Shown: piece by piece, positions 1-10,000 of the stretch | Layout of the letters: each line of letters starts with the position of its first letter | How positions within the stretch are numbered: the first letter of the stretch is position 1 | From: a bacterium | Lineage (GTDB): Bacteria > CAIWAD01 | Direction of reading: 5' to 3' | Assembly: GCA_030429345.1 (NCBI GenBank) | Contig: JAUIFJ010000003.1 | Coordinates: 122,629-186,628 of the forward strand | Length of the DNA stretch: 64,000 nt | Translations under genes and position numbers: made by a program | Notes under the pieces: generated by a model | What the model saw: only the letters and a program-made list of their open reading frames with translations | What the model was told of the DNA's origin: nothing | Databases searched by the model: none

Positions 1-427
1 GGATCAGCGGCCGTTCGACCTCGACGGGCAGCCAGACATTGTCCAGCTTCTCGCGCACTTCCTGGATCGCCTGGTCCATGTCCGTGTCCCAGGCGAACTC
101 GATCATCAGCTCGCTCTGCCCGGCACGGCTGGCGCTGGACATGCTGACCATGTTGCCGATGACGGCGAGGGCCTGCTCCAGGGGGCGTGTCACATACTGT
201 TCCACTTCCTCCGGGGCGGCGCCCTCGAACTCGCTGCGCAGCGTGATACTGGGGTAGCTGATGTCGGGCATCAGCGTCAGGGGCAGGCGGTTGAAGGAGA
301 TCAGGCCGAAGACCAGCACGGCCAGCACCAGCATCGTGACCGCGACGGGACGGTTGACCACGAAGCGGTAGAAGCCCCAGCGGCCTTCCTCGGGCGGTTC
401 CTGCGGACCGCGGCGGGCGGCGGTCAT
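1..427 (-). CDS. RND-family efflux transporter, N-terminal part (cut by window edge)
   Basis: This is the first 142 residues of an AcrB/MexB-like inner-membrane pump that would drive substrate export with the proton gradient. The protein reads from an ATG at 427 leftward off the window. It starts with a short cytoplasmic tail, then a first membrane helix (about residues 22-42, VNRPVAVTMLVLAVLVFGLI) and the start of the periplasmic porter domain (MPDISYPSI, PEEVEQYVTRPLEQAL), all typical of RND permeases. Its ATG overlaps the stop of the upstream adaptor gene by 4 nt (ATGA), so the two are translationally coupled parts of one efflux system. The sequence shown does not reveal substrate class (drug versus metal). 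Confidence 0.9.
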   Translation of the reverse strand, partial: MTAARRGPQEPPEEGRWGFYRFVVNRPVAVTMLVLAVLVFGLISFNRLPLTLMPDISYPSITLRSEFEGAAPEEVEQYVTRPLEQALAVIGNMVSMSSASRAGQSELMIEFAWDTDMDQAIQEVREKLDNVWLPVEVERPLI

Positions 428-1620
428 TCGGCGGAATCCGTGTTTCCGGCATCCGCGGTTTCAGTCCCTGCTTCGGGGGCCTTCGCGTCCGCAAGCCCGG
501 AAGCCGGATCCTCGTTGATCACGCGGACCGGGCTCTTGTCCTTGAGGCTGTTCTGTCCCACAAGCACCAGCTGCTCGCCCTCGTCGATGCCGCTCAGCAC
601 CTCGATGCGCTCCTCGTCCTCGAAACCGCGCTGAAGCACACGCCGGTGGGCCTTGTCCTCATCGTCCACCACGAAGGCGACGACCCGGTTGCGTTCGTAG
701 AGCAGGCTTCGCTTGGGAATCAGCACCGCGTTCTCACGCGTGCCGGCGACGATGGCGAAACTGGCGTACATGCCGCTGCGCAGGCGGGTCTGCGGATCCT
801 CGATGCCGACGGTGACACGGATCGTTCCGCTGGTCGGATCGACAACCGGGCTGATGCGCTTGATCCAGCCGCGGAAGGGATCCTCGCCGGCGGCCCGGGC
901 CTCGACCTCGACCGGCAGGTTGGGACGGATGCGGGCCAGGTCCTTCTCCGGCAGATCCAGTTCGGCGATCAGTTCGCGATCGTCGAGCAGCCGGAAAAGG
1001 GGATTGGACCGCTGGATCCAGGCTCCGATGCTCACAAGGCGCTCGCTGACCACGCCGGCGATCGGCGCGGTGATGCGGCTGCGCTCGAAGGCCAGGCGGG
1101 CGGTCTTCCAGTTCAGCGTCGCGCGATCAAGGGCCGTGCGGGACTGGTCCAGCTCCTGGGGACTGACGAGCCCCTTGTCCGCCAGCTGCTGCAGGCGCTC
1201 CCAGTCGCGTTCGGCCTGCTGCATCTCGAGGGAGGTCCGCTCGACCTCGAGCACGATCTCCTCATCGGCCAACACCAGCAAAGTATCCCCGGCGGAGACC
1301 CGGTCGCCGGCCTCGACCCGCAGCTCGGCCACGTGGCCGCTGACCAGCGAGTAGACCTCGATCTGGGATTCGGTGGCCACGACCCCGTCCAGGCGGATGT
1401 AGTCATGAATGCGCCCCCGGCTGACGGGAGTGATTTCCACGGGCACCAGGCGGCTGGAAAGACTGTCCTTTTTCTCGCCTTCGGCCTTGTCTTCCGAGCC
1501 CTCCTGCTTGGCGTCGGCGCTGCAGCCGACAAGGATGGCCAGGAACAGGGCCGACAGCAGCGCCACGGGCCAGCGGCGGGTCCAGGGTCGACGGACAGAC
1601 CCGTTGAAGGGGATGGACAT
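424..1620 (-). CDS. RND efflux periplasmic adaptor (membrane fusion) lipoprotein
   Basis: A 398-aa HlyD/AcrA-type adaptor linking the inner-membrane pump to an outer-membrane channel. The chosen ATG at 1620 has GGAG about 8 nt upstream and gives a clean lipoprotein signal ending in LVGC (Cys33); the open frame extends further upstream but without a signal. After an acidic linker come a lipoyl-like half (VSGHVAELRVEAGDRVSAGDTL), a coiled-coil hairpin rich in E/Q/R (about residues 125-165), the second lipoyl half (ITAPIAGVVSERLVSIGAWI), a beta-barrel and a membrane-proximal domain ending near VLVGQNSLKDKSPV. The C-terminus is A/E/D-rich. It is the first gene of the operon with the RND pump, overlapping it by 4 nt. 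Confidence 0.9.
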   Translation of the reverse strand: MSIPFNGSVRRPWTRRWPVALLSALFLAILVGCSADAKQEGSEDKAEGEKKDSLSSRLVPVEITPVSRGRIHDYIRLDGVVATESQIEVYSLVSGHVAELRVEAGDRVSAGDTLLVLADEEIVLEVERTSLEMQQAERDWERLQQLADKGLVSPQELDQSRTALDRATLNWKTARLAFERSRITAPIAGVVSERLVSIGAWIQRSNPLFRLLDDRELIAELDLPEKDLARIRPNLPVEVEARAAGEDPFRGWIKRISPVVDPTSGTIRVTVGIEDPQTRLRSGMYASFAIVAGTRENAVLIPKRSLLYERNRVVAFVVDDEDKAHRRVLQRGFEDEERIEVLSGIDEGEQLVLVGQNSLKDKSPVRVINEDPASGLADAKAPEAGTETADAGNTDSAE

Positions 1621-2392
1621 GAGGATACTCCGGTGTATTGCTGTTCGGAACCTGATCGCGCATGAATCGGATCTGCCCCATAGACCGGGGCCGTGGGAAT
1701 GGGTTTCGTTCGCCGTCCGAATTCGGACAGGAGAAAATGGCTCTTCCGTGGCAGGCCATGAAAGCAAATTTCTCATGGCTGCCGAGGGATTCCGACAGGA
1801 TCAAAGCTGCACAGGCTCTGGTCTCCCGAAAGAGCTTCCGGAAGCGACGGAAGGACAAGATCCATACATCAATAAAGCAGCGCTGGCAATGCCTTCCGAT
1901 TCCCGGCTGGTGCGAATACATGGCAGCGCATTGTGTGTCAGCGGGTCAAAACATGGCTGAAGGTGCATGGAAACAGGGCGCGTGTTCGTTGGATCACGGG
2001 ATTTCACGCATAATGTATGCCGCGGCTGCGCCTTTCCAAAGATCCTGTGTGAAAAAGTTAACCCGCTGTTTGTTCCTGCGGCTCATGGCCTGTTCGTCCA
2101 GGATTTCTTAACAAGGAAGGTGGCCTCGTGGCACAAAGGGCAGCAGGCCGGCAGCCCCTATCTTCTTGATATTAATCTTTTTACGAGATCCCGTTTATCA
2201 AGCGCCAAAAACTGGCACAGGCCTTGCCTATTCCAGAATCGAGTTCAGGTTACTGGAATCGGGGCCTGGTCTGGAGACTGACTTTGCCGGAACCCATTGT
2301 CAGCACTCGCAGGCCCCATTTCATTTCTTTCGTCTTCTCTTTGTCTGGAACCAAATCCGATTTGGCGCCCCTGGACATACTTCCCATCCGGA
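1621..2392. other. Intergenic region without a convincing gene
   Basis: About 770 bases between the efflux operon and an orphan terminator. Open frames here (up to about 150 codons) lack a ribosome site, family motifs or GC-rich third positions. Base composition is visibly more AT-rich than the neighbouring genes. It must contain the promoter of the minus-strand efflux operon, but I could not pick -35/-10 boxes with confidence. Confidence 0.4.
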
Positions 2393-2422
2393 CCCCGGTG
2401 CTCCCCTGTGCCGGGGTTTTTT
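2393..2422 (+). terminator. Rho-independent terminator with no obvious upstream gene
   Basis: CCCCGG at 2393-2398 pairs with CCGGGG at 2411-2416 and is followed directly by six T (2417-2422), the classic intrinsic-terminator form on the plus strand. No credible plus-strand coding gene precedes it. It may end a small non-coding transcript, or it may be relic sequence. Confidence 0.55.
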
Positions 2423-2440
2423 GTGTCCGCGAGAAGGAGG

Positions 2441-2643
2441 GTGCCAGGGACGGTGCCACGCACGGTGCCAGGGACGGTGCCAGGGACGGTGCCAGGGACA
2501 GTGCCAAGGACGGTGCCACGCACGGTGCCAGGGACAGTGCCAGGGACAGTGCCACGGACGGTGCCAGGGACGGTGCCACGCACGGTGCCAAGGACGGTGC
2601 CACGCACGGTGCCAGGGACGGTGCCAGGGACAGTCCTTGGCAC
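2441..2643. repeat. 12-bp tandem repeat array capped by an inverted copy
   Basis: Sixteen contiguous 12-bp units of the form GTGCCAnGGACn or GTGCCACGCACG run from 2441 to 2632. They are followed by GTCCTTGGCAC (2633-2643), the reverse complement of the unit start, so the last unit plus cap folds into an 11-bp hairpin with one mismatch. All six frames stay open through it, which creates spurious V-P-G-T type ORFs. It lies just downstream of the minus-strand gene at 2716. Confidence 0.9.
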
Positions 2644-2715
2644 TGAACCAAGACGAACCGCCGGAAACGATCAGGATCGATCCCGGCGGTCGTCGGCTTG
2701 TCACACAGATTTGCC

Positions 2716-4035
2716 CTATTTCACCAGCAGCATGGTCCGTTCCTGGCGGAAGTTGCCGCTCTGCAGGCTGTATACATAGAGCCCGCTGGGAAGATCCTCG
2801 GCAAGGAAAGTGACCTGGTGTTCGCCCGGGGGTTGGCGACCCTCGACGAGCGTCGTCACATGCTGGCCCAGCATGTTGTAGACGGCGAGACGCACGGGAT
2901 GCCCTGCAGCCGATCCGGCAACCGGCAGGGAGTAGCGGATGGTCGTCACCGGATTGAAGGGGTTCGGCGCGTTGGGCAGCAGGCGGAACTCGGCGGGCAT
3001 GCCGGGCCGTTCGGCCACGTCCACCTGCAGATCGCGGCGTACAAGGGCCGAGTCCGTGTCCCACTGGGCGGCGTAGAGCTGGCCCTCGTGCACGCAGAAG
3101 CTCTTCACCCAGTGTGCAAGGGGCTCGCCGTCGCTGATATCGCTCCAGCTGCTGCCGCTGTCATCGGAGACATAGGCCGAATCGTCCTGGGCCGTCGAGG
3201 CGAAGAGGCTGCCGCCATAGGTGTCGATGGTCATGATCGGTGTCACATTGAACTGGTTCCAGGTGGCGAAGCCCGAGTCGACGCGCTGCCAGCTATCGCC
3301 GCCGTCGGCACTGCGGAATACGCCGTTGCTGCTGGCAACGAACAGCGCGCTGCCGTCGCTGCACAGGCGGTTTGTCACCCACCCGGCCACCTCCGCCGGA
3401 TACCCCTCATTGGCCGGCGTCTGCCAGCTGGCGCCGTCATCGCTCGTCGCATGCACTCCCTGGCTAAGGGTAGCGGCATAGAGCACTCCTCCGTGCGAAC
3501 ACATGCCCGTGACCTGATCGCCATGGGCCGATCCCAGCGGACCTTCGATACGAGACCACGGGCCAGCCGCGGCAGACTTCGTATACAGGCCGTAGGTGGG
3601 CCAGGCCATGCTGGCGTACAGGCGGTCATCGTCCTGGAACAGCAGGTTGGCGGCATAGGAGGATTCCATGCCCGTCGAATCCACCTGCCAGCTGTCGCCG
3701 CCATCCGGAGACATGTAGACGGCCATCAGCGAGCTCGAAATGAAGATGTTCTCTCCATGAAAGACCACATCGTAGTTGGCATTACCCGGATTGAGAATGA
3801 AGCCCTCGGTCATGTCCGTCCAGGAATCGCCGCCGTTGGCGGTGCGATACAAACCGCCATTGGACACAGCGTAGAGCTCGCCTCCATGACTGACCAGGTT
3901 GTTGACTCCGTAGTAGATCGAGGGCGGAGTCACATACTCCCATTCGGCCCGGGCCGATCCGGCAAAGGCCAACAGCAGGCAGAAGCCGGCAAGACTGAGC
4001 AGGATGTCGCGTATGGATTGCATGGTGGTGCGCAT
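2716..4035 (-). CDS. Secreted BNR/sortilin-like beta-propeller protein with C-terminal sorting domain
   Basis: A 439-aa exported protein. The ATG at 4035 follows GGAGGG by 4 nt; a second in-frame ATG lies 12 nt inside. A signal peptide ends at AGSARA. Residues 30-345 contain repeated Asp-box-like units ([39 protein letters not shown]), the hallmark of BNR/sialidase-like propellers, here probably a non-enzymatic surface protein. Residues from about 351 form a FlgD-like/Type IX-type domain ([23 protein letters not shown], final LLVK) found on secreted FCB-group proteins. A weak hairpin (2658-2664 with 2683-2689) lies downstream. A sigma-54-like box sits about 90 nt upstream. Confidence 0.85.
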   Translation of the reverse strand: MRTTMQSIRDILLSLAGFCLLLAFAGSARAEWEYVTPPSIYYGVNNLVSHGGELYAVSNGGLYRTANGGDSWTDMTEGFILNPGNANYDVVFHGENIFISSSLMAVYMSPDGGDSWQVDSTGMESSYAANLLFQDDDRLYASMAWPTYGLYTKSAAAGPWSRIEGPLGSAHGDQVTGMCSHGGVLYAATLSQGVHATSDDGASWQTPANEGYPAEVAGWVTNRLCSDGSALFVASSNGVFRSADGGDSWQRVDSGFATWNQFNVTPIMTIDTYGGSLFASTAQDDSAYVSDDSGSSWSDISDGEPLAHWVKSFCVHEGQLYAAQWDTDSALVRRDLQVDVAERPGMPAEFRLLPNAPNPFNPVTTIRYSLPVAGSAAGHPVRLAVYNMLGQHVTTLVEGRQPPGEHQVTFLAEDLPSGLYVYSLQSGNFRQERTMLLVK

Positions 4036-4124
4036 GGGTCCCTCCGTTTTGGCCCCAAGATCCCCCCAGTGTGGCGCATCGCATATACGGCATTTGCGCT
4101 ATTAGAAACTCCTTCCTTCGAAGA

Positions 4125-4140
4125 AGCAATGGAGTGGCCC
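4125..4140 (-). promoter_or_regulatory. Candidate sigma-54 (-24/-12) promoter
   Basis: On the minus strand the site reads GGGCCACTCCATTGCT. GG and GC are separated by exactly 10 nt and the -12 part (TTGCT) matches the consensus TGGCACGNNNNTTGCW, while the -24 part is weak. It lies 90 nt upstream of the secreted propeller gene start at 4035. Confidence 0.35.
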
Positions 4141-4195
4141 GCGATCCGGCGTGGGACGGATGCCGTATGGATTTCCCCGAACAGGAATCCCTGAT

Positions 4196-4211
4196 TGGGA
4201 CTCGCTGAGCC
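4196..4211 (+). promoter_or_regulatory. Weak candidate sigma-54 promoter
   Basis: TGGGACTCGCTGAGCC keeps GG-N10-GC and TGG.AC but has a poor -12 element. It lies 108 nt before the ATG at 4319. It is listed because stronger sites of the same type precede other secreted-protein genes. Confidence 0.2.
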
Positions 4212-4318
4212 GGCAACAGTTCGCGAAGCAGGGAAGACATCGATTCATCGATCCCGCATCCGCCCACGACTGTTGCGTACAGTTGAATCACGCCCGTCAG
4301 GCAAAAAGGAGGAGAACC

Positions 4319-5293
4319 ATGAACACCGCAACGATTCTGACCCTCAGCGGCCTGATGGCCGTATGTGCGTCCAGCGCACTCGCCCAGAATGTCCTGGTCG
4401 TCCGCGACTTCCTGCCCAATGGGGGCGACGCCGTCCAGGAATTCGTCGACCTGGGAGCCACCGTCAGCGAGATACCGACATCCCTCCTGCTCGACACGGC
4501 CCTTTCCCCCTATTGCGTGGTCTACGTGACTGGCATTGACAGCCAGTCCGGCGATGCGGTCGAGACGACCCTGAATGCCGCCGCCGGGCATCTGGAAAGC
4601 TACGTGCAGGGCGGCGGGCTGCTGTTCTACGAGACCGGCAGCAATGGCGCACAGTATACCCTTCCCGGCGGTGTGACAACCTTCGACTTCATGGACTGGG
4701 AAAACTTCGTTCTTCCCGGACATCCGGCAACGCAGGGCCTGCCCGGATTCCTGCCGGCCAACTGCTCGTCCTTCAGCACCCATGCGCTGGACAATCTTCC
4801 TCCCGGCACACAAACCCTGAGCACCGGCAGCTACGGCGGCGCTCCGGCGGTCACCGTGTCCTACAGCATCGGCGCGGGCGAAGTGCTGGCCACCGGGATT
4901 CGCGCCGAGTACGGCATGACCGGCAGCAGCTGCTGGTTCGGCCCCGACGGCCCCGTACAGCTCTGGCGCGCCCTGGCCGAGTATGCCCTCGGCACCTGCG
5001 GGCAGTCCACTTCGGACACGGAAGACCTGCCGAGTCTCTTCGCCCTGGACAACTACCCGAATCCCTTCAATCCGACCACCAGCATTCGCTTCCGGATCCC
5101 GGAGACTGGTGCGGTGGAACTCGGCGTATACAACCTGCGGGGCGAGCTCGTGCGCCAGCTGCACAGCGGGCTGCTTTCCGCCGGAGCGCACACGATGCCC
5201 TTCGACGCCAGCGGCCTGAGCAGCGGCACCTACCTCTACAGCCTCGAGACCGGCGAAGAGCGTATCACGAAGCGTATGCTGCTGGTGAAGTAG
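4319..5293 (+). CDS. Secreted protein with C-terminal sorting domain
   Basis: A 324-aa exported protein. The ATG at 4319 is preceded by a strong AAGGAGG and gives a signal peptide ending SSALAQ. Residues 23-225 (LVVRDFLPNGGDAVQEFVDLGATV, then YVTGIDS, GGGLLFYETGS, GEVLATGIRAEYG) look like a glutamine-amidotransferase/ThuA-like or Omp85-unrelated Rossmann-type fold of the kind found in secreted glycan-related proteins, but I do not recognise a defined family. About the last 80 residues are an NPFNP/FlgD-like domain (DNYPNPFNPTTSIRF, YNLRGELV, SGTYLYSLET, final MLLVK). A strong terminator follows. It is divergent from the propeller gene at 2716-4035. Confidence 0.8.
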   Translation: MNTATILTLSGLMAVCASSALAQNVLVVRDFLPNGGDAVQEFVDLGATVSEIPTSLLLDTALSPYCVVYVTGIDSQSGDAVETTLNAAAGHLESYVQGGGLLFYETGSNGAQYTLPGGVTTFDFMDWENFVLPGHPATQGLPGFLPANCSSFSTHALDNLPPGTQTLSTGSYGGAPAVTVSYSIGAGEVLATGIRAEYGMTGSSCWFGPDGPVQLWRALAEYALGTCGQSTSDTEDLPSLFALDNYPNPFNPTTSIRFRIPETGAVELGVYNLRGELVRQLHSGLLSAGAHTMPFDASGLSSGTYLYSLETGEERITKRMLLVK

Positions 5294-5317
5294 CGTCGCA
5301 CATTCTCGACGAATCCC

Positions 5318-5354
5318 GCGCCCCGGCGAGTCGATTGCCGGGGCGCTTCTTTCT
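5318..5354 (+). terminator. Intrinsic terminator
   Basis: GCGCCCCGGC (5318-5327) and GCCGGGGCGC (5337-5346) form a perfect 10-bp stem with a 9-nt loop, followed by TTCTTTCT. It ends the gene stopping at 5293. Confidence 0.85.
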
Positions 5355-5372
5355 CATGGCCGGGCAGTACGG

Positions 5373-5490
5373 GTTCTCGCGCGGAGACGCAGAGGAGCAG
5401 AGACGCGGGGAAATCGATTCAGGAACTGGCCATCCTTCCGGGTCAAAAAGAACACAGCGCCTCTGCGACCCTGCGTCTCCGCGTGAACTC
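5373..5490. repeat. Intergenic inverted-repeat element (GCGGAGACGCAGAG type)
   Basis: The left arm (TCTCGCGCGGAGACGCAGAG near 5375) is repeated inverted near 5461-5490 (CTCTGCGACCCTGCGTCTCC then GCG). It resembles the CACGGAGA-based elements at 10.7, 20.4 and 26.5 kb in design but has its own word. No coding capacity. Confidence 0.6.
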
Positions 5491-5575
5491 TTCTGTCCGG
5501 ATCGCCGATAGACAGGCTAGGCCCTGCTTTCGAGCATTTCTATCTTGCAGGCATCCAATCCAGACAGGAAGCCCC

Positions 5576-6403
5576 ATGAGCGACCCTCAGCCCACCCGTG
5601 TCATCGAACCGCAAAAACGCGACAAGCGCAAGATCAGCCGCCGACTCTACGAGGAGGAAATGATCCGCCTGCAGGTGGAACTGGTCAAGCTGCAGGAATG
5701 GATCAAGGCCAAGGGGCTGAAGGTGGTCGTGCTCTTCGAGGGCCGCGACGCCGCCGGCAAGGGCGGCGTGATCAAGCGGATCACGGAGCGCCTCAATCCG
5801 CGCGTCTGCCGCATCGTCGCCCTGGGCACGCCAAGCGAACGGGAGAAGACCCAGTGGTACTTCCAGCGCTACGTACCCCACCTGCCGGCGGCGGGGGAAA
5901 TGGTGCTCTTCGACCGCAGCTGGTACAACCGCGCCGGCGTCGAGCGCGTGATGGGTTTCTGCACGGACAAGCAGTACACGGAATTCATGCGCAGCTGCCC
6001 GGAGTTCGAGCGCATGCTGATCCGCAGCGGCATCCTGCTGGTCAAGTACTGGTTCTCCGTCTCCGACGAGGAGCAGGAGCGCCGCTTCCAGGCCCGCATC
6101 GACGATCCCACCAAGCGCTGGAAACTGAGCCCGATGGACCTGGAATCCCGCAGCCGCTGGGTCGAGTACTCCCGCGCCAAGGACGAGATGTTCAAGTATA
6201 CGGACATCAAGCAAGCCCCCTGGTACGTGGTCAACGCCGACAGCAAGAAGCGGGCGCGGCTGAACTGCATCCACCACCTGCTGAGCCTGATTCCCTACGA
6301 GGACCTGACCCCGGCCCCCGTCGAGCTGCCGCCGAGGCAGGACGAACAGGCTTATGTGAGACCGCCGATGGATGATCAGACCTTTGTGGAGGAGCGGTAT
6401 TAG
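5576..6403 (+). CDS. ppk2: Polyphosphate kinase 2 (PPK2)
   Basis: A 275-aa PPK2-family kinase, cytoplasmic, transferring phosphate between polyphosphate and nucleotides. Walker A GRDAAGKGG is at about residues 56-64. FDRSWYNRAG at about 112-121 carries the Walker B-type Asp (D113). A lid-like basic stretch (RRFQARIDDPTKRWKLSPMD) follows near 165-185. Length and single-domain form fit the short PPK2 class. The ATG at 5576 starts MSDPQPTR; the ribosome site (AGGA, 9 nt upstream) is modest, and upstream in-frame codons look non-coding. It appears monocistronic. Motifs alone do not decide whether it prefers GDP/ADP synthesis or AMP phosphorylation. Confidence 0.92.
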   Translation: MSDPQPTRVIEPQKRDKRKISRRLYEEEMIRLQVELVKLQEWIKAKGLKVVVLFEGRDAAGKGGVIKRITERLNPRVCRIVALGTPSEREKTQWYFQRYVPHLPAAGEMVLFDRSWYNRAGVERVMGFCTDKQYTEFMRSCPEFERMLIRSGILLVKYWFSVSDEEQERRFQARIDDPTKRWKLSPMDLESRSRWVEYSRAKDEMFKYTDIKQAPWYVVNADSKKRARLNCIHHLLSLIPYEDLTPAPVELPPRQDEQAYVRPPMDDQTFVEERY

Positions 6404-6519
6404 CGGTGGGACAGGGAAACTGATTCGAATGTATCACGTTGAACTGCATTCCAGTGAGCATTCACTTTCCTGCGGCAATTGCTAGACTGATTGAAAGTCC
6501 TCTGTTCCAGGAGTTTCAC

Positions 6520-6981
6520 ATGAAGAAGACTGCCCTTCTATTCACCATGATTGCCCTGATCAGCTTTGCATGCTCCAGTGGAAACGCCCTTCGCCCGAAA
6601 CACGCACAGTCCTACATCCTTGAAATGAGCAGCGTGCAGCTCAGCGGCAACGACTTCCGCGTCGATTCGGATTCCTGGTTCGGCCGGGATCACATCAAGC
6701 TCGAATTCTACGAGAACGGTACCCTCCTGCACACTTCAAAGGTCGACGCCGTCAGCGGCCTGCGGACTCTCGATCCCCCATTGAAGTGGCTCATCGACTT
6801 CAACCCGGCAAACAGCTACTACATGGTGTTGACTCAGGACCGGGGCCTCGCGCAAGGCACCCGTTTCCAGATTCCCAATGCTCCTCGTCCCGGCTACTGG
6901 CCTTTCGCCGAGAACAACGGCAAGATCAATGTCGGACACGCTTCCCACCTGCAATTCCGCGAGACCGTCGTCAAGAAGTAG
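6520..6981 (+). CDS. Small lipoprotein of unknown function
   Basis: 153 aa. The ATG at 6520 has CAGGAG 6 nt upstream and begins a lipoprotein signal (MKKTALLFTMIALISFACSS, lipobox Cys19). The mature part (SYILEMSSVQLSGNDFRVDSDSW onward) is predicted beta-rich with no motif I recognise. It is followed, 67 nt after its stop, by the convergent end of dnaE2. Confidence 0.7.
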   Translation: MKKTALLFTMIALISFACSSGNALRPKHAQSYILEMSSVQLSGNDFRVDSDSWFGRDHIKLEFYENGTLLHTSKVDAVSGLRTLDPPLKWLIDFNPANSYYMVLTQDRGLAQGTRFQIPNAPRPGYWPFAENNGKINVGHASHLQFRETVVKK

Positions 6982-7048
6982 CCTTCGCTACCACGCCGTC
7001 GTACACCTGTTCTTCCCAGGCGCGTTCCAGCTCTAGCCGGCCGGCCGA

Positions 7049-10000
7049 TCATGCCGACTTTGACGGGGCATGCTCTTTCTGTGAGACCTGCACCCCCGCC
7101 AGCCCCGCCTCTCTCGCCTTCAGCGCATCCAGCGTCCCCGCGCGTTCCATGTGCTCCACCTGCAGCATCGGGACTTCCGCCTCCAGCTCGACGCGGCCTT
7201 CCAGCAGAAAGGGGCCGCGCTCGCGGCTGAGCAGGACGAAGCGTTCGTAGATGTCCGGGAAGAGCACCGCCTCCCAGGTGCCCGTGGTGTCCTCCAGGCT
7301 TAAGAACTTCATCCAGCGGCGCTCCTTGCGGGTGCGGATGGTCTTGTCGCTGAACTTCCAGCCCAGCATGCGGGCGCGGCCGCCCAGCCTGGCCCCCAGG
7401 TCGGCCCCGCGGATGCATTCCTTTTCCAGGCCGCCGAAGTTGTAGAGTTCCATCGGGTGGAAACGCGGGCTGAAACCGAGCACCCGCCGTTCGTGAAGCC
7501 AGCGTTCCAGCCAGCCGTAATCCTCGATGCCGGAGGGCGGTTCCTCCGGCAAATCCTCGAACAAGGCATCCTGTGCCATCACCCCCCCGCAGGGGCGCCC
7601 CGCGGGCGCCCTCCCGCTGGACGCGGAGGAATCCCTCCCCGCCCGCGCCGAGGGCGGCCGCAGGCCGCCCGTACCGGGGGCGCGCCCCGCCCGGCCCGAA
7701 GGCGAAGCCAGCTGGATCGCCCAGAGCAGCTGGGGCCGCGAATAGCCGAAGGTATCGCAGGCGCCGCACTGGACCAGGGCTTCCAGCTCCTCCTTGTCGG
7801 CATGGATGCGGCGGCGCAGGTCGCGGAAGCTGCGGAAGGGGCCGTCCTCGCGGCGGCTATCGAGCAGGCGGTGCAGGGTCGCGCCGGAGAGGCCGGCGAT
7901 GGCCAGCAGGCCGACGCGCAGCTCGCCGCCGCGGCCCGTGTACTCGCGGGCGCTGCGGTTGACGCAGGGGGGGAGCACGGAAAGGCCCAGGCGGCGCGCC
8001 TCCTGCACGTAGGCTGCCGCGCTGTAGAAGCCGCCGCCGTTGCTCAACACGGCGGCCATGAAGCGCGCCGGGAACCAGGCCTTGAGCCAGGCCACGCGAC
8101 AGGAGAGCACGGCGAAGCTGGCACTGTGGGCCTTGCAGAAGGCGTAGCCGGCGAAGCTCTCGATCTGGCGCCAGACCTCCGCGGCCGTGTCACGGGGAAT
8201 GCCGCGTGATACGGCGCGGGCGGCGAAGCCCTCTTTCAGCTTGAGCATCTCGTCGCGGGAGCGGCCCTTGCCGCTCATGGCGCGGCGCAGCAGGTCGCCC
8301 TCGCCGAGGCTCATGCCGGCCAGGGCGTGGGCCACCTTGATCACATCCTCCTGGTAGACCATCACCCCGTAGGTGTCGCGGAGGATCTCCTCCATCAGCG
8401 GGTGGGCGTACTCCACTTTCGATGGATCACGATGCCTTTCGATGAAGGCCTGCATCATGCCCGACTCGGCGACACCGGGGCGAATGATGCTGCTGGCCGC
8501 CACCAGCAGCTCGTAGTCGGCGCACTGCAGCTTGCGCAGCAGCGCCTGCATGCCCGGGCTCTCGATGTAGAAGCAGCCCATGGTGCGGCCCTCGCGCATC
8601 ATCTCCGCCACGCGCGGATCGGCGCAGATCTCCTCCACGCTTTCCGGCATGCGCCCCTCCAGCCCTTCGCGCTTCAGCTGGCGGCGCAGGTCGCTGTAGA
8701 CGCCCAGGCCGCGCTGGGCCAGCAGGTCGATCTTCAGCAGCCCCAGCTCCTCCACCGGTCCCATGTCCAGCTGTGTGACAACCAGGCCCTTGCCGGCGCG
8801 CTCCAGCGGGCAGAGGTCGGCCAGCGGCCCGGGACTGATCACGATCCCCCCGGCGTGCACCCCCGTGTGACGCGGCAGGCCGACCAGTGCCCGCGCCACC
8901 TGCAGCACGCTCTTCAGCGGCTCCTGCTCCGGGTGCAGGCCGTAGTTCTCCGGCTTCTCGCGCAGCATCGTCTCCCAGTCCTTCGAGACGCCGTGCGGCA
9001 GGTGGCGGGTCAGCGAGCGCAGCTCCTCCCCGCTGATGCCCAGCATCTTGGCTGCCTCGCGCACGGCGCCGCGCAGGGCGTAGGTGTTGACCGTGCCGAT
9101 CATCGCCACGCGCTCGGGGCCGAAATGGCGGTAGACGAAGGCCAGCACCCGGTCGCGGTCGACCCAGCTGAAGTCCAGGTCGATATCCGGCGGGCTCGAG
9201 CGGCAGGGGTTGAGGAAGCGCTCGAAGAAGAGTTTGTGCTGGATGGGGTCGACTTCCGTGAAGCCCAGGCAGTAGGAGACGATCGAGTTGGCGGCGCTGC
9301 CGCGGCCGATCATCGGCAGCTCCTCGCGGCGGGCGTAGCGCACGATCTCGTCGACCACGAGGAAATAGCCGGTGAAGCCCAGCTCGCGGATCGCCGCCAG
9401 CTCTCGGCGCAGGCGCTCCTGGGCGGCCGGGCGTGACGCGCTGCCCTCCGGGTAATGCCGCGCAAGGCCCTCGCGGCAGAGGCGCTCGAGCCAGGCCTCC
9501 GGGTCCGAGACCCCTTCCGGCAGGCGCGGCGAGGGCAGGCGCAGGCCGCCCAGCTCGAGATCGAGGGCGCACTCCTCGCGCATGCGCCGGTCGTGCAGCA
9601 GGGCCTCGGGCAGGCTCGCGAAGTCGCGGCGCACTTCTTCCGGACTGCGCAGCCAGGCGCCCTCGAGGAAGCGGCGGCTGTATCTCAGGCCGTGCAGGTG
9701 ACGGTTCTCGTGGATCGCGCGCAGCCACTGGTGCAGGCGCAGGTCCTCCGGGCGATCGTAGTACACCGGGTAGTGCGGCACGCAGGGCAGGCCCAGCTCG
9801 CGGGAACGCCGCCAGAGCCGGTTGGCGCGGCGGCGGTCCAGGGCCGGGCTGAGGCCGATGTGCACCCGGCGCGCCAGCTCCGCCGGATCACGGAGAGCGT
9901 GTCGCCGGGGAACGCGCTCGCCCTCGGGATGGAAGAGGAAGTCGATGGCCCGCGGATCGGGCAGGATCAGGAAGCAGTCGCGCAGCTCGAGCAGGCTCTG

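Noticed and set aside
1662-2111. Plus-strand open frame of 149 codons in the 1.1-kb gap
   Set aside because: No ribosome site, no recognisable motif, and its GC pattern does not look coding.
2224-2651. Overlapping open frames encoding V-P-G-T or A-R-D-G repeats
   Set aside because: They arise from the 12-bp DNA repeat, which keeps all frames open. No ribosome sites, and similar frames exist on both strands.
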